The translations under genes were made by a program, and so were the position numbers. Source: Chloroflexota bacterium (GTDB taxonomy: Bacteria > Chloroflexota > Limnocylindria > Limnocylindrales > CSP1-4). From it: a stretch of DNA of 5,343 nt. Shown piece after piece: positions 1-5,050 of the stretch (positions are counted from its first letter, which is position 1; each line of letters opens with the position of its first letter). Location of the stretch: contig VBFZ01000152.1 in the NCBI GenBank assembly GCA_005880805.1, positions 1-5,343 of the forward strand. Reading direction: 5' to 3'. Under the pieces are notes generated by a model. It saw only the letters and a program-made list of their open reading frames with translations, searched no databases and was not told where the DNA came from.

Positions 1-13
1 CGCCCGAAAGCGT

Positions 14-772
14 TCAGGCCGCCGCTCGGCTGAAGGCCCGCGACCCAAGCCACACGGCGAACACCGCCAGGACCGCCGTCACCGCAACGCCGATCGCGAT
101 CTCCGGATTGCCCCAGTCGGCGTTGAACAGCGCGCGAGCCGCGTCGGCCGCGTGGGTCAGCGGATTGAGACTGGAGAGAAATCGCAGCCAGTCCGGCGCG
201 AGCGCCAGCGGCAGGAGGATCCCCGACAGAAGGAACATCGGCAAGGCAACGGCCTGGACGAGCGGAGCGAGCGCGTCCTCGCTCTTCAGGACGAGGCCGG
301 CCGTGTACGACAGCGGCGCCATCGCCAGGCCGATCAGGGCGAGCAGCCCGATGGTGCCGAGGGCTCCGGCCAGCTCGATGTGGAGCCCGAACGGGATGGC
401 GAGGACCATCATGAGGATGCCCTGGCCGACCAGGATCACGGTGTCACGCAGCGACCGTCCGAGCAGCATCGCGCTCCGGCTCATCGGCGTCACGCGCATG
501 CGCTCGATCACGCCGGCGCGAAGCTCGGCAATGAGCCCGAAGCCCACGAAGGCGCTGCCGAACAGCGCGATCTGGATGAGCAGCCCGGGCAGGAACCAGT
601 TGAAGGCGTTCGTGCCCGTGTTCGCGGCCCGGACCGAGGCGTCGACGAGCGGGCCGAAGAGCACCAGGTAGAGAACCGGCTGCATCACGCCGAAGACGAG
701 CCAGGCCGGCTGGCGGATGGTCAGGACGATTGACCGGCGGAAGATGAGCCAGGTATCGCGGAGAAGTTGCAT
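14..772 (-). CDS. ABC-2 type exporter permease, DrrB-like
   Basis: Integral membrane half of a two-gene ABC exporter, expected to form the drug or lipid path in the cytoplasmic membrane with the ATPase encoded just upstream. The product has 252 residues, normal for the DrrB/ABC-2 family. Hydrophobic segments lie near residues 24-42, 60-82, 110-130, 136-160, 170-190 and 225-243, giving six helices. Between helices 2 and 3 is the cytoplasmic motif ELRAGVIERMRVTPMSR (83-99), the coupling region typical of ABC-2 permeases. The stretch LSGILLPL (182-189) followed by SSLNPLTHAADAAR (200-213) is also family-typical. The frame stays open upstream to 997, but the ATG at 772 gives the proper N-terminus and has a strong ribosome site 7 nt before it; the extension would overlap the ATPase gene. 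The gap to the ATPase stop is 43 nt, so the two are very probably co-transcribed. Substrate cannot be told from sequence. The family call is firm; the DrrB label is by resemblance. Confidence 0.93.
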   Translation of the reverse strand: MQLLRDTWLIFRRSIVLTIRQPAWLVFGVMQPVLYLVLFGPLVDASVRAANTGTNAFNWFLPGLLIQIALFGSAFVGFGLIAELRAGVIERMRVTPMSRSAMLLGRSLRDTVILVGQGILMMVLAIPFGLHIELAGALGTIGLLALIGLAMAPLSYTAGLVLKSEDALAPLVQAVALPMFLLSGILLPLALAPDWLRFLSSLNPLTHAADAARALFNADWGNPEIAIGVAVTAVLAVFAVWLGSRAFSRAAA

Positions 773-779
773 CGAAGGG

Positions 780-786
780 CTCCTTT
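780..786 (-). promoter_or_regulatory. Ribosome binding site of the DrrB-like permease
   Basis: On the minus strand AAAGGAG stands 7 nt before the ATG at 772. It decides the start: the in-frame open region reaching back to 997 has no comparable site and lies inside the ATPase gene. Confidence 0.8.
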
Positions 787-815
787 CAGAACGGTGACTG
801 GGGCTGGTTCCCGGG

Positions 816-1835
816 TCAGGCCGCGGCCGCTTCGTCGCGCAGCGAGCGACCGGTCTGGCGGAGGAAGACGTCGTCGAGGCTGGGCTTGTTGAGCGCAATC
901 GAGGTCGGCGCGAAGCCGGCCGAGTCGAGCAGCCGGAGCAGGTGCGGGATCGCCTGGTCGCCCCGGTCGACGTACAGCCGGACGAGCCCGGTGTCATCGG
1001 CGTACGAGGCCTCGCGGACGTAGGGCTGTGCCTCCACGAGGGTCAGCACGCGTGGGCCGGAGCCGTTCACGCCGATCGTCACGACGTCGCCGGCGACCGC
1101 ATCCTTGAGCTGGTCCGAGGTGCCCTCGGCGACGATGCGGCCGTTGTCGATGATCGCCAGGCGATCGCACAGCGCGTCCGCCTCCTCGAGGTAGTGCGTC
1201 GTCAGGAAGACGGTGGTGCCCTGCTCGCGCAGGGCGTCGATCTCCTGCCACATGCGGGCACGCGCCTGGGGGTCGAGCCCGGTCGTGGGCTCGTCCAGGA
1301 ACAGAACGGTGGGCCGGTGGACGATCCCGAGGCCGACGTCGAGCCGCCGGCGCATGCCGCCGGAGTACGAGCCGGTCACGCGGTCCGCGGCGGCCTCGAG
1401 GTCGAGCATCGCGAGCACTTCGGCGGCGCGAGCGCGCGCCTCCGATGCGGACATCCCGTACAGCCGGCCCTGGAGGACGAGCTCCCCTCGTCCCGTCTCC
1501 GCCGGGTCGGTCGATCCGCCCTGCGGGACGTAGCCGATCCGTCGGCGGACCTCCTGCGGATTGCGCCGAAGGTCAACGCTCGCGACGATCGCCTCGCCGG
1601 ACGTCGGCGGGATGAGGGTCGCGAGCATTCGCAACGTGGTGGTCTTGCCTGCCCCGTTGGGCCCGAGGAAACCGAAGATCTCGCCGGCGCCGACCCGCAG
1701 GTCGATGCCCTTGACAGCGGCGACCCGGGCTCCGCGCGACTTGAATGTGCGCGTGAGGTCGGTCGTCTCGATCATCCACTTTGAGATTGGAGCCGGGGAG
1801 AGCGGTGTTGCGGAGATTGGTGTGGGCTTTGGCAT
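816..1835 (-). CDS. ABC exporter ATP-binding protein, DrrA-like
   Basis: Cytoplasmic ATPase that powers the permease encoded 43 nt downstream. With the start at 1835 it has 339 residues. All nucleotide-binding motifs are intact: Walker A GPNGAGKTT (58-66), Q-loop Gln105 in GYVPQGG, signature YSGGMRRRL (157-165), Walker B VLFLDEP (177-183) with Glu182 as catalytic base, D-loop GLDP (186-189) and switch His214 in TTHYLEEAD. The C-terminal part (about 240-339) ends with PSLDDVFLRQTGR (318-330), the tail typical of DrrA-type daunorubicin-resistance ATPases. ABC homology begins near Met21 (MIETTDL). The preceding 20 residues are rich in Pro, Ser and Thr and of unknown role. I chose 1835 because AAGGAG stands 7 nt upstream; 1775 (Met21) has only a weak purine stretch before it. 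Expression probably starts from the divergent promoter region shared with the MarR gene. The family is certain; the substrate is unknown. Confidence 0.95.
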   Translation of the reverse strand: MPKPTPISATPLSPAPISKWMIETTDLTRTFKSRGARVAAVKGIDLRVGAGEIFGFLGPNGAGKTTTLRMLATLIPPTSGEAIVASVDLRRNPQEVRRRIGYVPQGGSTDPAETGRGELVLQGRLYGMSASEARARAAEVLAMLDLEAAADRVTGSYSGGMRRRLDVGLGIVHRPTVLFLDEPTTGLDPQARARMWQEIDALREQGTTVFLTTHYLEEADALCDRLAIIDNGRIVAEGTSDQLKDAVAGDVVTIGVNGSGPRVLTLVEAQPYVREASYADDTGLVRLYVDRGDQAIPHLLRLLDSAGFAPTSIALNKPSLDDVFLRQTGRSLRDEAAAA

Positions 1836-1842
1836 GTTGACG

Positions 1843-1848
1843 CTCCTT
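1843..1848 (-). promoter_or_regulatory. Ribosome binding site deciding the ATPase start
   Basis: Minus-strand AAGGAG, 7 nt before the ATG at 1835. It favours a 339-residue ATPase with a Pro-rich 20-residue leader over the shorter form starting at 1775. It also argues against the GTG at 1946, whose extra 37 residues (Arg-rich, low similarity to anything) would be translated from the leader hairpin and the promoter. Confidence 0.75.
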
Positions 1849-1857
1849 CGCCGTCTG

Positions 1858-1904
1858 CCCGATGCTTCGCGGCAGCGCTTCTTGCGCTGTTCAACTGCAT
1901 CGGG
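1858..1904 (-). promoter_or_regulatory. Nested hairpin in the predicted leader of the exporter mRNA
   Basis: Read on the minus strand, CCCGATGC (1904-1897) pairs perfectly with GCATCGGG (1865-1858). Inside it, CAGCGC (1889-1884) pairs with GCGCTG (1878-1873) around an AAGAA loop. The two stems are separated by a symmetric 7x7 internal loop, AGTTGAA facing CCGCGAA. The element ends 9 nt before the AAGGAG of the ATPase and has no U-run, so it does not look like an intrinsic terminator. It could be a structured leader (stability or translation control) or, as DNA, a second dyad for a regulator. The pairing is seen directly; any function is inferred. Confidence 0.5.
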
Positions 1905-1910
1905 TAATAT
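1882..1910 (+). promoter_or_regulatory. Candidate promoter for the MarR-family gene
   Basis: TTGCGC (1882-1887) and TAATAT (1905-1910) are separated by 17 nt, the standard spacing for a housekeeping sigma factor; they match the consensus at 3/6 and 4/6 positions. Initiation would fall near 1917, giving a leader of about 39 nt. The -10 box overlaps the left arm of the palindrome at 1908-1926, which fits autorepression. Confidence 0.45.
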
Positions 1911-1926
1911 CTGCGCAGTGCAGATA
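1908..1926. promoter_or_regulatory. 19-bp palindrome, probable operator of the MarR-family regulator
   Basis: TATCTGC (1908-1914) and GCAGATA (1920-1926) are perfect 7-bp inverted arms around a 5-bp centre, GCAGT. Length and symmetry match typical MarR-family operators, which are usually found between the regulator gene and a divergent target, as here. It overlaps the -10 boxes of both candidate promoters. An overlapping dyad, GCAGT-6-ACTGC (1915-1930), may extend the site. Binding itself is inferred. Confidence 0.65.
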
Positions 1927-1953
1927 CTGCCCATAGCAGGAGCCACCTGTCAA
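1924..1953 (-). promoter_or_regulatory. Candidate promoter for the ATPase-permease operon
   Basis: Minus-strand TTGACA (1953-1948) is a perfect -35 box. CAGTAT (1929-1924) lies 18 nt further and keeps the conserved A2, A5 and T6 of a -10 box. Initiation near 1917 would give a leader of about 80 nt containing the nested hairpin. The -10 box overlaps the right arm of the palindrome. The -35 box sits immediately before the start codon of the MarR gene. Confidence 0.5.
1938..1942 (+). promoter_or_regulatory. Widely spaced ribosome binding site of the MarR-family gene
   Basis: AGGAG lies 13 nt before the ATG at 1956, longer than the 7-8 nt seen for three other genes here. No ATG, GTG or TTG in frame lies between, so the start stands. 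The extra spacing is filled by the -35 box of the opposite promoter (1948-1953), and translation of the regulator may be weak as a result. Confidence 0.5.
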
Positions 1954-1955
1954 GC

Positions 1956-3035
1956 ATGAACCGCGACCACATCGACTCGGTCCTCCGCTCCCTCCGGCGG
2001 GTGAACGTTCAGGGCTCGTTCTTCGGGCAGACGGTCGCCATCCGCTTCGGGCTCTCGGAGTCCGACATCGAAACTCTCGAAACCCTCATCGACATGGGCG
2101 CCTCGACCGCCGGGCGCCTGTCCGAGCTGACCGGCCTGACCAGCGGCGCGGTCACGCGCGTGATCGACCGGCTCGAGCAGGCCGGCTACGTCCGGCGCGT
2201 TCCTGACCCCGACCGGCGCCGGGTGATCGTCGAGGTCGTCCCGGAAAAGGTGGCCGCGGTCGAGTCGACGCTGGGCCGGATCGGCCAGGCCAGCGCGGAG
2301 GAGATCGGCCGCTACACGGACGCCCAGCTGGCCTTGATCAACGACTTCCTGACGCGCATGGAGCAAATCACCCGCGAAGAAGCCACGACCCTTCGCGAGC
2401 ACCCCGATGACCGTCCAGATGGCGAGCGGACGTCCGAGCATGCGGCTCCCCTCGGCGGCCTCACGAGCGCACGGCTGGTGGTTCGGTCCGGCCTGTCCGA
2501 GCTTCGACTACGGGCAGGCGAAAACGCTGCGGAGCTCTACCGGGCGGAGTTCGAAGGCTCGACGCCGCAGGTTCGCCTGCGCGACGGGCGCGTCCTCATC
2601 CAGTACCGCGGCATCCCGTTCGACTGGCGCAAACGCAAGGCCACGATCGGCCTCAATCCGGCGATCCCGTGGGCGATCGAGATGATCGGAGGAGCGCAGC
2701 GACTGGAGGCCGACCTCAAGGAGATCCACACGACCCGTTTCGAGCTCACCGGCGGATCGGAGCGAATCGGGCTCCAGCTCGGGACGCCCAGGGGCGAGAG
2801 CACGATCCGGGTGGTGGGCGGCGCGAGCACGATCCGCGTCCAGCGACCAGCTGTGGTCCCGGTCAGCCTGTCCGTCGTCGGGGGTTCTGGCCAGGTCGAC
2901 TTCGACGGAACGCGCGTCTCACTGACCGGGGGCAGGAGCGGCGTCGAGTCGCCGGGCTACGCCGACGCGAAGGACCGCTTCAGGATCGAGGTTGTGGGCG
3001 GCTCGAAGTCAGTAGAGATCCTCGGCCGCCCGTAG
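1956..3035 (+). CDS. MarR-family regulator fused to a toastrack-like beta-repeat domain
   Basis: Predicted transcription factor of 359 residues, more than twice the usual MarR length of about 150. Residues 1-148 form the MarR part: a helical N-terminus, a helix-turn-helix with recognition helix near 62-75 (TSGAVTRVIDRLEQ), the wing RVPDPDRRRVIVEVV (81-95) with the family's DxDRR signature, and a C-terminal dimerisation helix (about 112-147). A charged linker (148-165) leads to residues 167-359, a beta-rich region resembling LiaF_C/DUF4097 'toastrack' domains: LNPAIPW (233-239), then Gly-Gly turns at 245, 266, 288, 309, 325 and 348. No membrane segment or signal peptide is visible, so the whole protein should be cytoplasmic. 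It is divergent from the DrrAB-like operon and probably represses it and itself through the palindrome at 1908-1926. The C-terminal domain may sense a ligand or partner. The MarR call is firm; the toastrack call is by pattern; the function is inferred. Confidence 0.88.
   Translation: MNRDHIDSVLRSLRRVNVQGSFFGQTVAIRFGLSESDIETLETLIDMGASTAGRLSELTGLTSGAVTRVIDRLEQAGYVRRVPDPDRRRVIVEVVPEKVAAVESTLGRIGQASAEEIGRYTDAQLALINDFLTRMEQITREEATTLREHPDDRPDGERTSEHAAPLGGLTSARLVVRSGLSELRLRAGENAAELYRAEFEGSTPQVRLRDGRVLIQYRGIPFDWRKRKATIGLNPAIPWAIEMIGGAQRLEADLKEIHTTRFELTGGSERIGLQLGTPRGESTIRVVGGASTIRVQRPAVVPVSLSVVGGSGQVDFDGTRVSLTGGRSGVESPGYADAKDRFRIEVVGGSKSVEILGRP
2798..2836 (+). repeat. 12-bp direct repeat inside the beta-repeat domain
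   Basis: GAGCACGATCCG occurs at 2798-2809 and 2825-2836, 27 nt (nine codons) apart and in the same frame. Both copies encode the residues Ser-Thr-Ile-Arg (282-285 and 291-294). It may reflect local duplication of a beta strand or simple convergence under similar codon use. Confidence 0.5.
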
Positions 3036-3045
3036 GTTCGCCGCC

Positions 3046-3243
3046 TCAGGACCGGCTCGAGGCCGGCGTCTGGTACTCCTGCGGATGGTCCTGGCGATCC
3101 TTGGCCTTCGTTCGATCCATGATCTCGAACGTCTCGGCCACGGACCGGTCGTTCTCGTCCGCCGCGCGCTTCACGTCCTCGTAGGTGATGTTCGCCTCAC
3201 CCATCTCGAGATGGGCGTCCATGCATCCGCACGTCAGGCACAT
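3046..3243 (-). CDS. Small conserved-looking protein with N-terminal Cys cluster
   Basis: A 65-residue soluble protein beginning MCLTCGC. Cys2, Cys5, Cys7 and His11 form a CxxCxC-x3-H group that could hold a metal ion. A predicted amphipathic stretch follows (NITYEDVKRAADEN, 18-31, then VAETFEIMDRTKAK, 35-48), and a polar tail. I recall similar small proteins starting MCxxCGC and carrying NITYEDV-like segments in high-GC bacteria, but I know of no assigned function. The start at 3243 is secure: AGGAGG lies 8 nt upstream. The stop is only 10 bp from the stop of the convergent MarR-family gene. The gene follows the second exporter on the same strand after 117 nt, so it may be read from that operon or from its own promoter; I saw no good -10/-35 pair. 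Reality as a gene is likely; its role is unknown. Confidence 0.8.
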   Translation of the reverse strand: MCLTCGCMDAHLEMGEANITYEDVKRAADENDRSVAETFEIMDRTKAKDRQDHPQEYQTPASSRS

Positions 3244-3251
3244 TCGGGTGT

Positions 3252-3257
3252 CCTCCT
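3252..3257 (-). promoter_or_regulatory. Strong ribosome binding site of the small Cys-cluster gene
   Basis: Minus-strand AGGAGG, a full match to the anti-Shine-Dalgarno core, lies 8 nt before the ATG at 3243. It is the best ribosome site in the window and the main argument that this short frame is a real gene. Confidence 0.8.
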
Positions 3258-3289
3258 GGGCTATCGAGTGCCTTCGGACGCTACGCCCG

Positions 3290-3355
3290 TCGACCGAAAC
3301 CGGGCGGTGAGTTCAGCCTCGTTTGGGTTTCAAGCACGCGACATCAGCCGGTCGA
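3290..3355. repeat. Split inverted repeat between the second exporter and the small gene
   Basis: TCGACC and GAAACC lie side by side at 3290-3301. Their reverse complements are GGTTTC at 3326-3331 and GGTCGA at 3350-3355. On the minus-strand RNA this allows two 6-bp stems stacked on one side, with an 18-nt bulge on the other. No U-run follows, so it is not a clear terminator for the permease gene. The rest of the 117-nt gap (3244-3360) shows only the ribosome site. Chance occurrence in GC-rich DNA is possible. Confidence 0.25.
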
Positions 3356-3360
3356 TTGAA

Positions 3361-5049
3361 CTACGCCCTCAGATCCCTTCTGGCGAAACCCCAGGTCCCG
3401 ATGGCCAGGCCCGCGACGGCGATGGCGGCCGAGGCGACGATCCCGGCTGCGTCCCAACGCCCGACCATCGGCAGGCCGTAGTGCCTGGTCAGCGCGAGCT
3501 GCGTGACGACATCGGGCAGCCTGAGCGCCGGCCCCACGATGTCGATGAACCAGGTGACGATCGTGACGATGGCGACCGCCGGTGCGGCCCAACCGGTCCC
3601 GACGAGACCGCCGACCGCCAGACCAACGCCGGCCATCGCCAGTGCGAAGAGTCCCAGCGACAGCGTGCCGATCGCAGGGGTCGCGATGTCGCCCCCGACG
3701 GACGCGGCCCCGACCGCAATGCCGAGTACGGCGAGCCCGACGAAGACCCCGACGCCGACGAAGACCCCGAGCCCTCCCGCCGACACCCAGCGCCTGCGGG
3801 CGAGCGGGCTGGCGAGCAGGAGCTCCAGGCGGCCTGACGTCTCGTCCGAGGCCCAGCCCGCAACCAGCGTGGCTGCCGCGAGTCCCGCCAGCACGAGCCC
3901 GAACTCGACGAACAGGATCTGCAGGAAGCCGCCCACCGTGCCCATGTCGACGCCCGGGAAGATCGAGCCGAGGAGCCGTTCGAACTCGGGCGATCTGCCG
4001 AGCTGCTCGACGAACGAACCGCCCGACGCCGCCAGCAGGAGCCCAAACACGCCCAGGCCGAGACCCCACGCCAGTGCCGCCGGAAGGTTGTTCCCCACCG
4101 TTCGGCCGGCCGGGCCGCGGAGACCCACAAGTGACGCGGGCAGGCTCGGGGTCGGGATCGGGGATGTGACGCCGATGTCGCGCCGGACGAAGGCCTCGAC
4201 GCCAACCGCGAGCAGGACGATGGCGACGATCGAGACCAACACCAGCGACGGCCAGTCGAAGACGCCGGCCAGCGGCATGTGGTTGGTCGTCCAGCCGAAC
4301 CAGGTCAGGTTGGCGAACGGCGCCAGCGCCGGGATCGCGGTCTGATAGCCGTTCAGGATGAAGCCCGCGAAGGTGACGGCACCTGCGAGGCCCGCAGCGG
4401 ACCCACGGCCGAGGAATGGCGCCAGCGCGAATGCGACCGAGCCGGCAGCGAGGGCCAGCAGGCCGAGCCAGATGGCGTAGCCGGCCGCCGCCGTGACCGG
4501 GATTTCATCGCCCGGTAGCTTCCCCAGGGAGCCGGCCACGACGAGCGACAGGAAGATCAGTGCGCACGCGACGACCAGGACGGCAATGTGCGCGAACAGC
4601 TTTTGAAGCGCGAGACGCCGACGGCTGATCGGCGCCGCGGCGACGAATTCCAGGCTCCCGCGGCGGGCCTCAGCGGCCAGGGTCCCGGAGAGTGCGAGGA
4701 TCGACCACAGGCTCGCGACGAGCGGGAAGAAGGTCCCGTACTTGTACTGCAGGTAGCCGCCCAGGGTCTCGACGTTGACGGGCTTGCCGGCCAGCCCCTG
4801 GAGGACGGGCGGCACGGCCCGAACGACGTTCCCCAGCTCCTTTCGCGACTGCGGCGTGGCGAACTCCGAGACGATTCCCTGGCTGACGACGATCAGGATC
4901 AGCCCGAGCAACGCACCCACGAGCAGAGTCGCCCGGCGCGAATCCCGGATCGCCTTTCCGAAGACGCTTCCAAACCCGTAGATCCGCCGGGCCAGGGGTG
5001 CCGGCGTCGAACCGATCGCGGCGGGGTGCCGCTGAGCTTCGGCGGTCAT
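3361..5049 (-). CDS. Twelve-helix ABC-2 exporter permease, TnrB3-like, two repeated halves
   Basis: Membrane component of a second ABC exporter, 562 residues, about twice a normal ABC-2 permease. Hydrophobic segments lie near 41-60, 107-125, 150-172, 184-212, 217-235, 266-284, 322-342, 375-398, 424-446, 457-482, 485-506 and 533-552. The two halves are related. EARRGSLEFVAAAPISRRR (127-145) matches DETSGRLELLLASPLARRR (402-420), each a coupling motif after a helix. Each half closes with FxRRD (287-291 and 555-559). One polypeptide could thus supply both transmembrane domains, paired with an ATPase dimer. Size and layout resemble the TnrB3 group annotated as putative exporters of polyketide antibiotics; the actual substrate is unknown. 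The ATG at 5049 follows the TGA of the ATPase gene by 1 nt, with only a weak GAGG about 9 nt upstream, so translation is probably coupled. The ABC-2 family call is strong. Confidence 0.9.
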   Translation of the reverse strand: MTAEAQRHPAAIGSTPAPLARRIYGFGSVFGKAIRDSRRATLLVGALLGLILIVVSQGIVSEFATPQSRKELGNVVRAVPPVLQGLAGKPVNVETLGGYLQYKYGTFFPLVASLWSILALSGTLAAEARRGSLEFVAAAPISRRRLALQKLFAHIAVLVVACALIFLSLVVAGSLGKLPGDEIPVTAAAGYAIWLGLLALAAGSVAFALAPFLGRGSAAGLAGAVTFAGFILNGYQTAIPALAPFANLTWFGWTTNHMPLAGVFDWPSLVLVSIVAIVLLAVGVEAFVRRDIGVTSPIPTPSLPASLVGLRGPAGRTVGNNLPAALAWGLGLGVFGLLLAASGGSFVEQLGRSPEFERLLGSIFPGVDMGTVGGFLQILFVEFGLVLAGLAAATLVAGWASDETSGRLELLLASPLARRRWVSAGGLGVFVGVGVFVGLAVLGIAVGAASVGGDIATPAIGTLSLGLFALAMAGVGLAVGGLVGTGWAAPAVAIVTIVTWFIDIVGPALRLPDVVTQLALTRHYGLPMVGRWDAAGIVASAAIAVAGLAIGTWGFARRDLRA

Positions 5050-5050
5050 G

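Noticed and set aside
773..997. In-frame extension of the DrrB-like permease to 997.
   Set aside because: It overlaps the end of the ATPase gene in another frame, its residues are Ser/Arg/Pro-rich noise, and a strong ribosome site precedes the ATG at 772.
108..1784. Long plus-strand open frames opposite the DrrAB-like genes (for example 152-733 and 942-1784).
   Set aside because: The opposite strand encodes proteins with complete, ordered family motifs; the plus-strand products are charged, compositionally biased shadows.
1836..1946. In-frame extension of the ATPase to a GTG at 1946, adding 37 residues.
   Set aside because: It would start inside the -35/-10 region, lacks a good ribosome site, adds Arg-rich sequence unlike ABC proteins, and overrides the clear AAGGAG before 1835.
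1950..2441. Minus-strand frame of 163 residues opposite the MarR domain.
   Set aside because: It is a shadow of the regulator gene, whose winged-helix motifs are clear, and it would overlap the shared promoter region.
3052..3066. Small hairpin CCGGC-TCGAG-GCCGG near the convergent gene ends, considered as a bidirectional terminator.
   Set aside because: The stem is only 5-6 bp, lies within the small gene's coding sequence, and has no T-run on either side; such repeats are common by chance in GC-rich DNA.
3085..4345. Long plus-strand open frames opposite the twelve-helix permease (for example 3085-3837 and 3503-4345).
   Set aside because: Their products are Arg/Pro/Asp/Ser-rich low-complexity sequences with no recognisable domain, the usual antisense shadow of a GC-rich membrane-protein gene.
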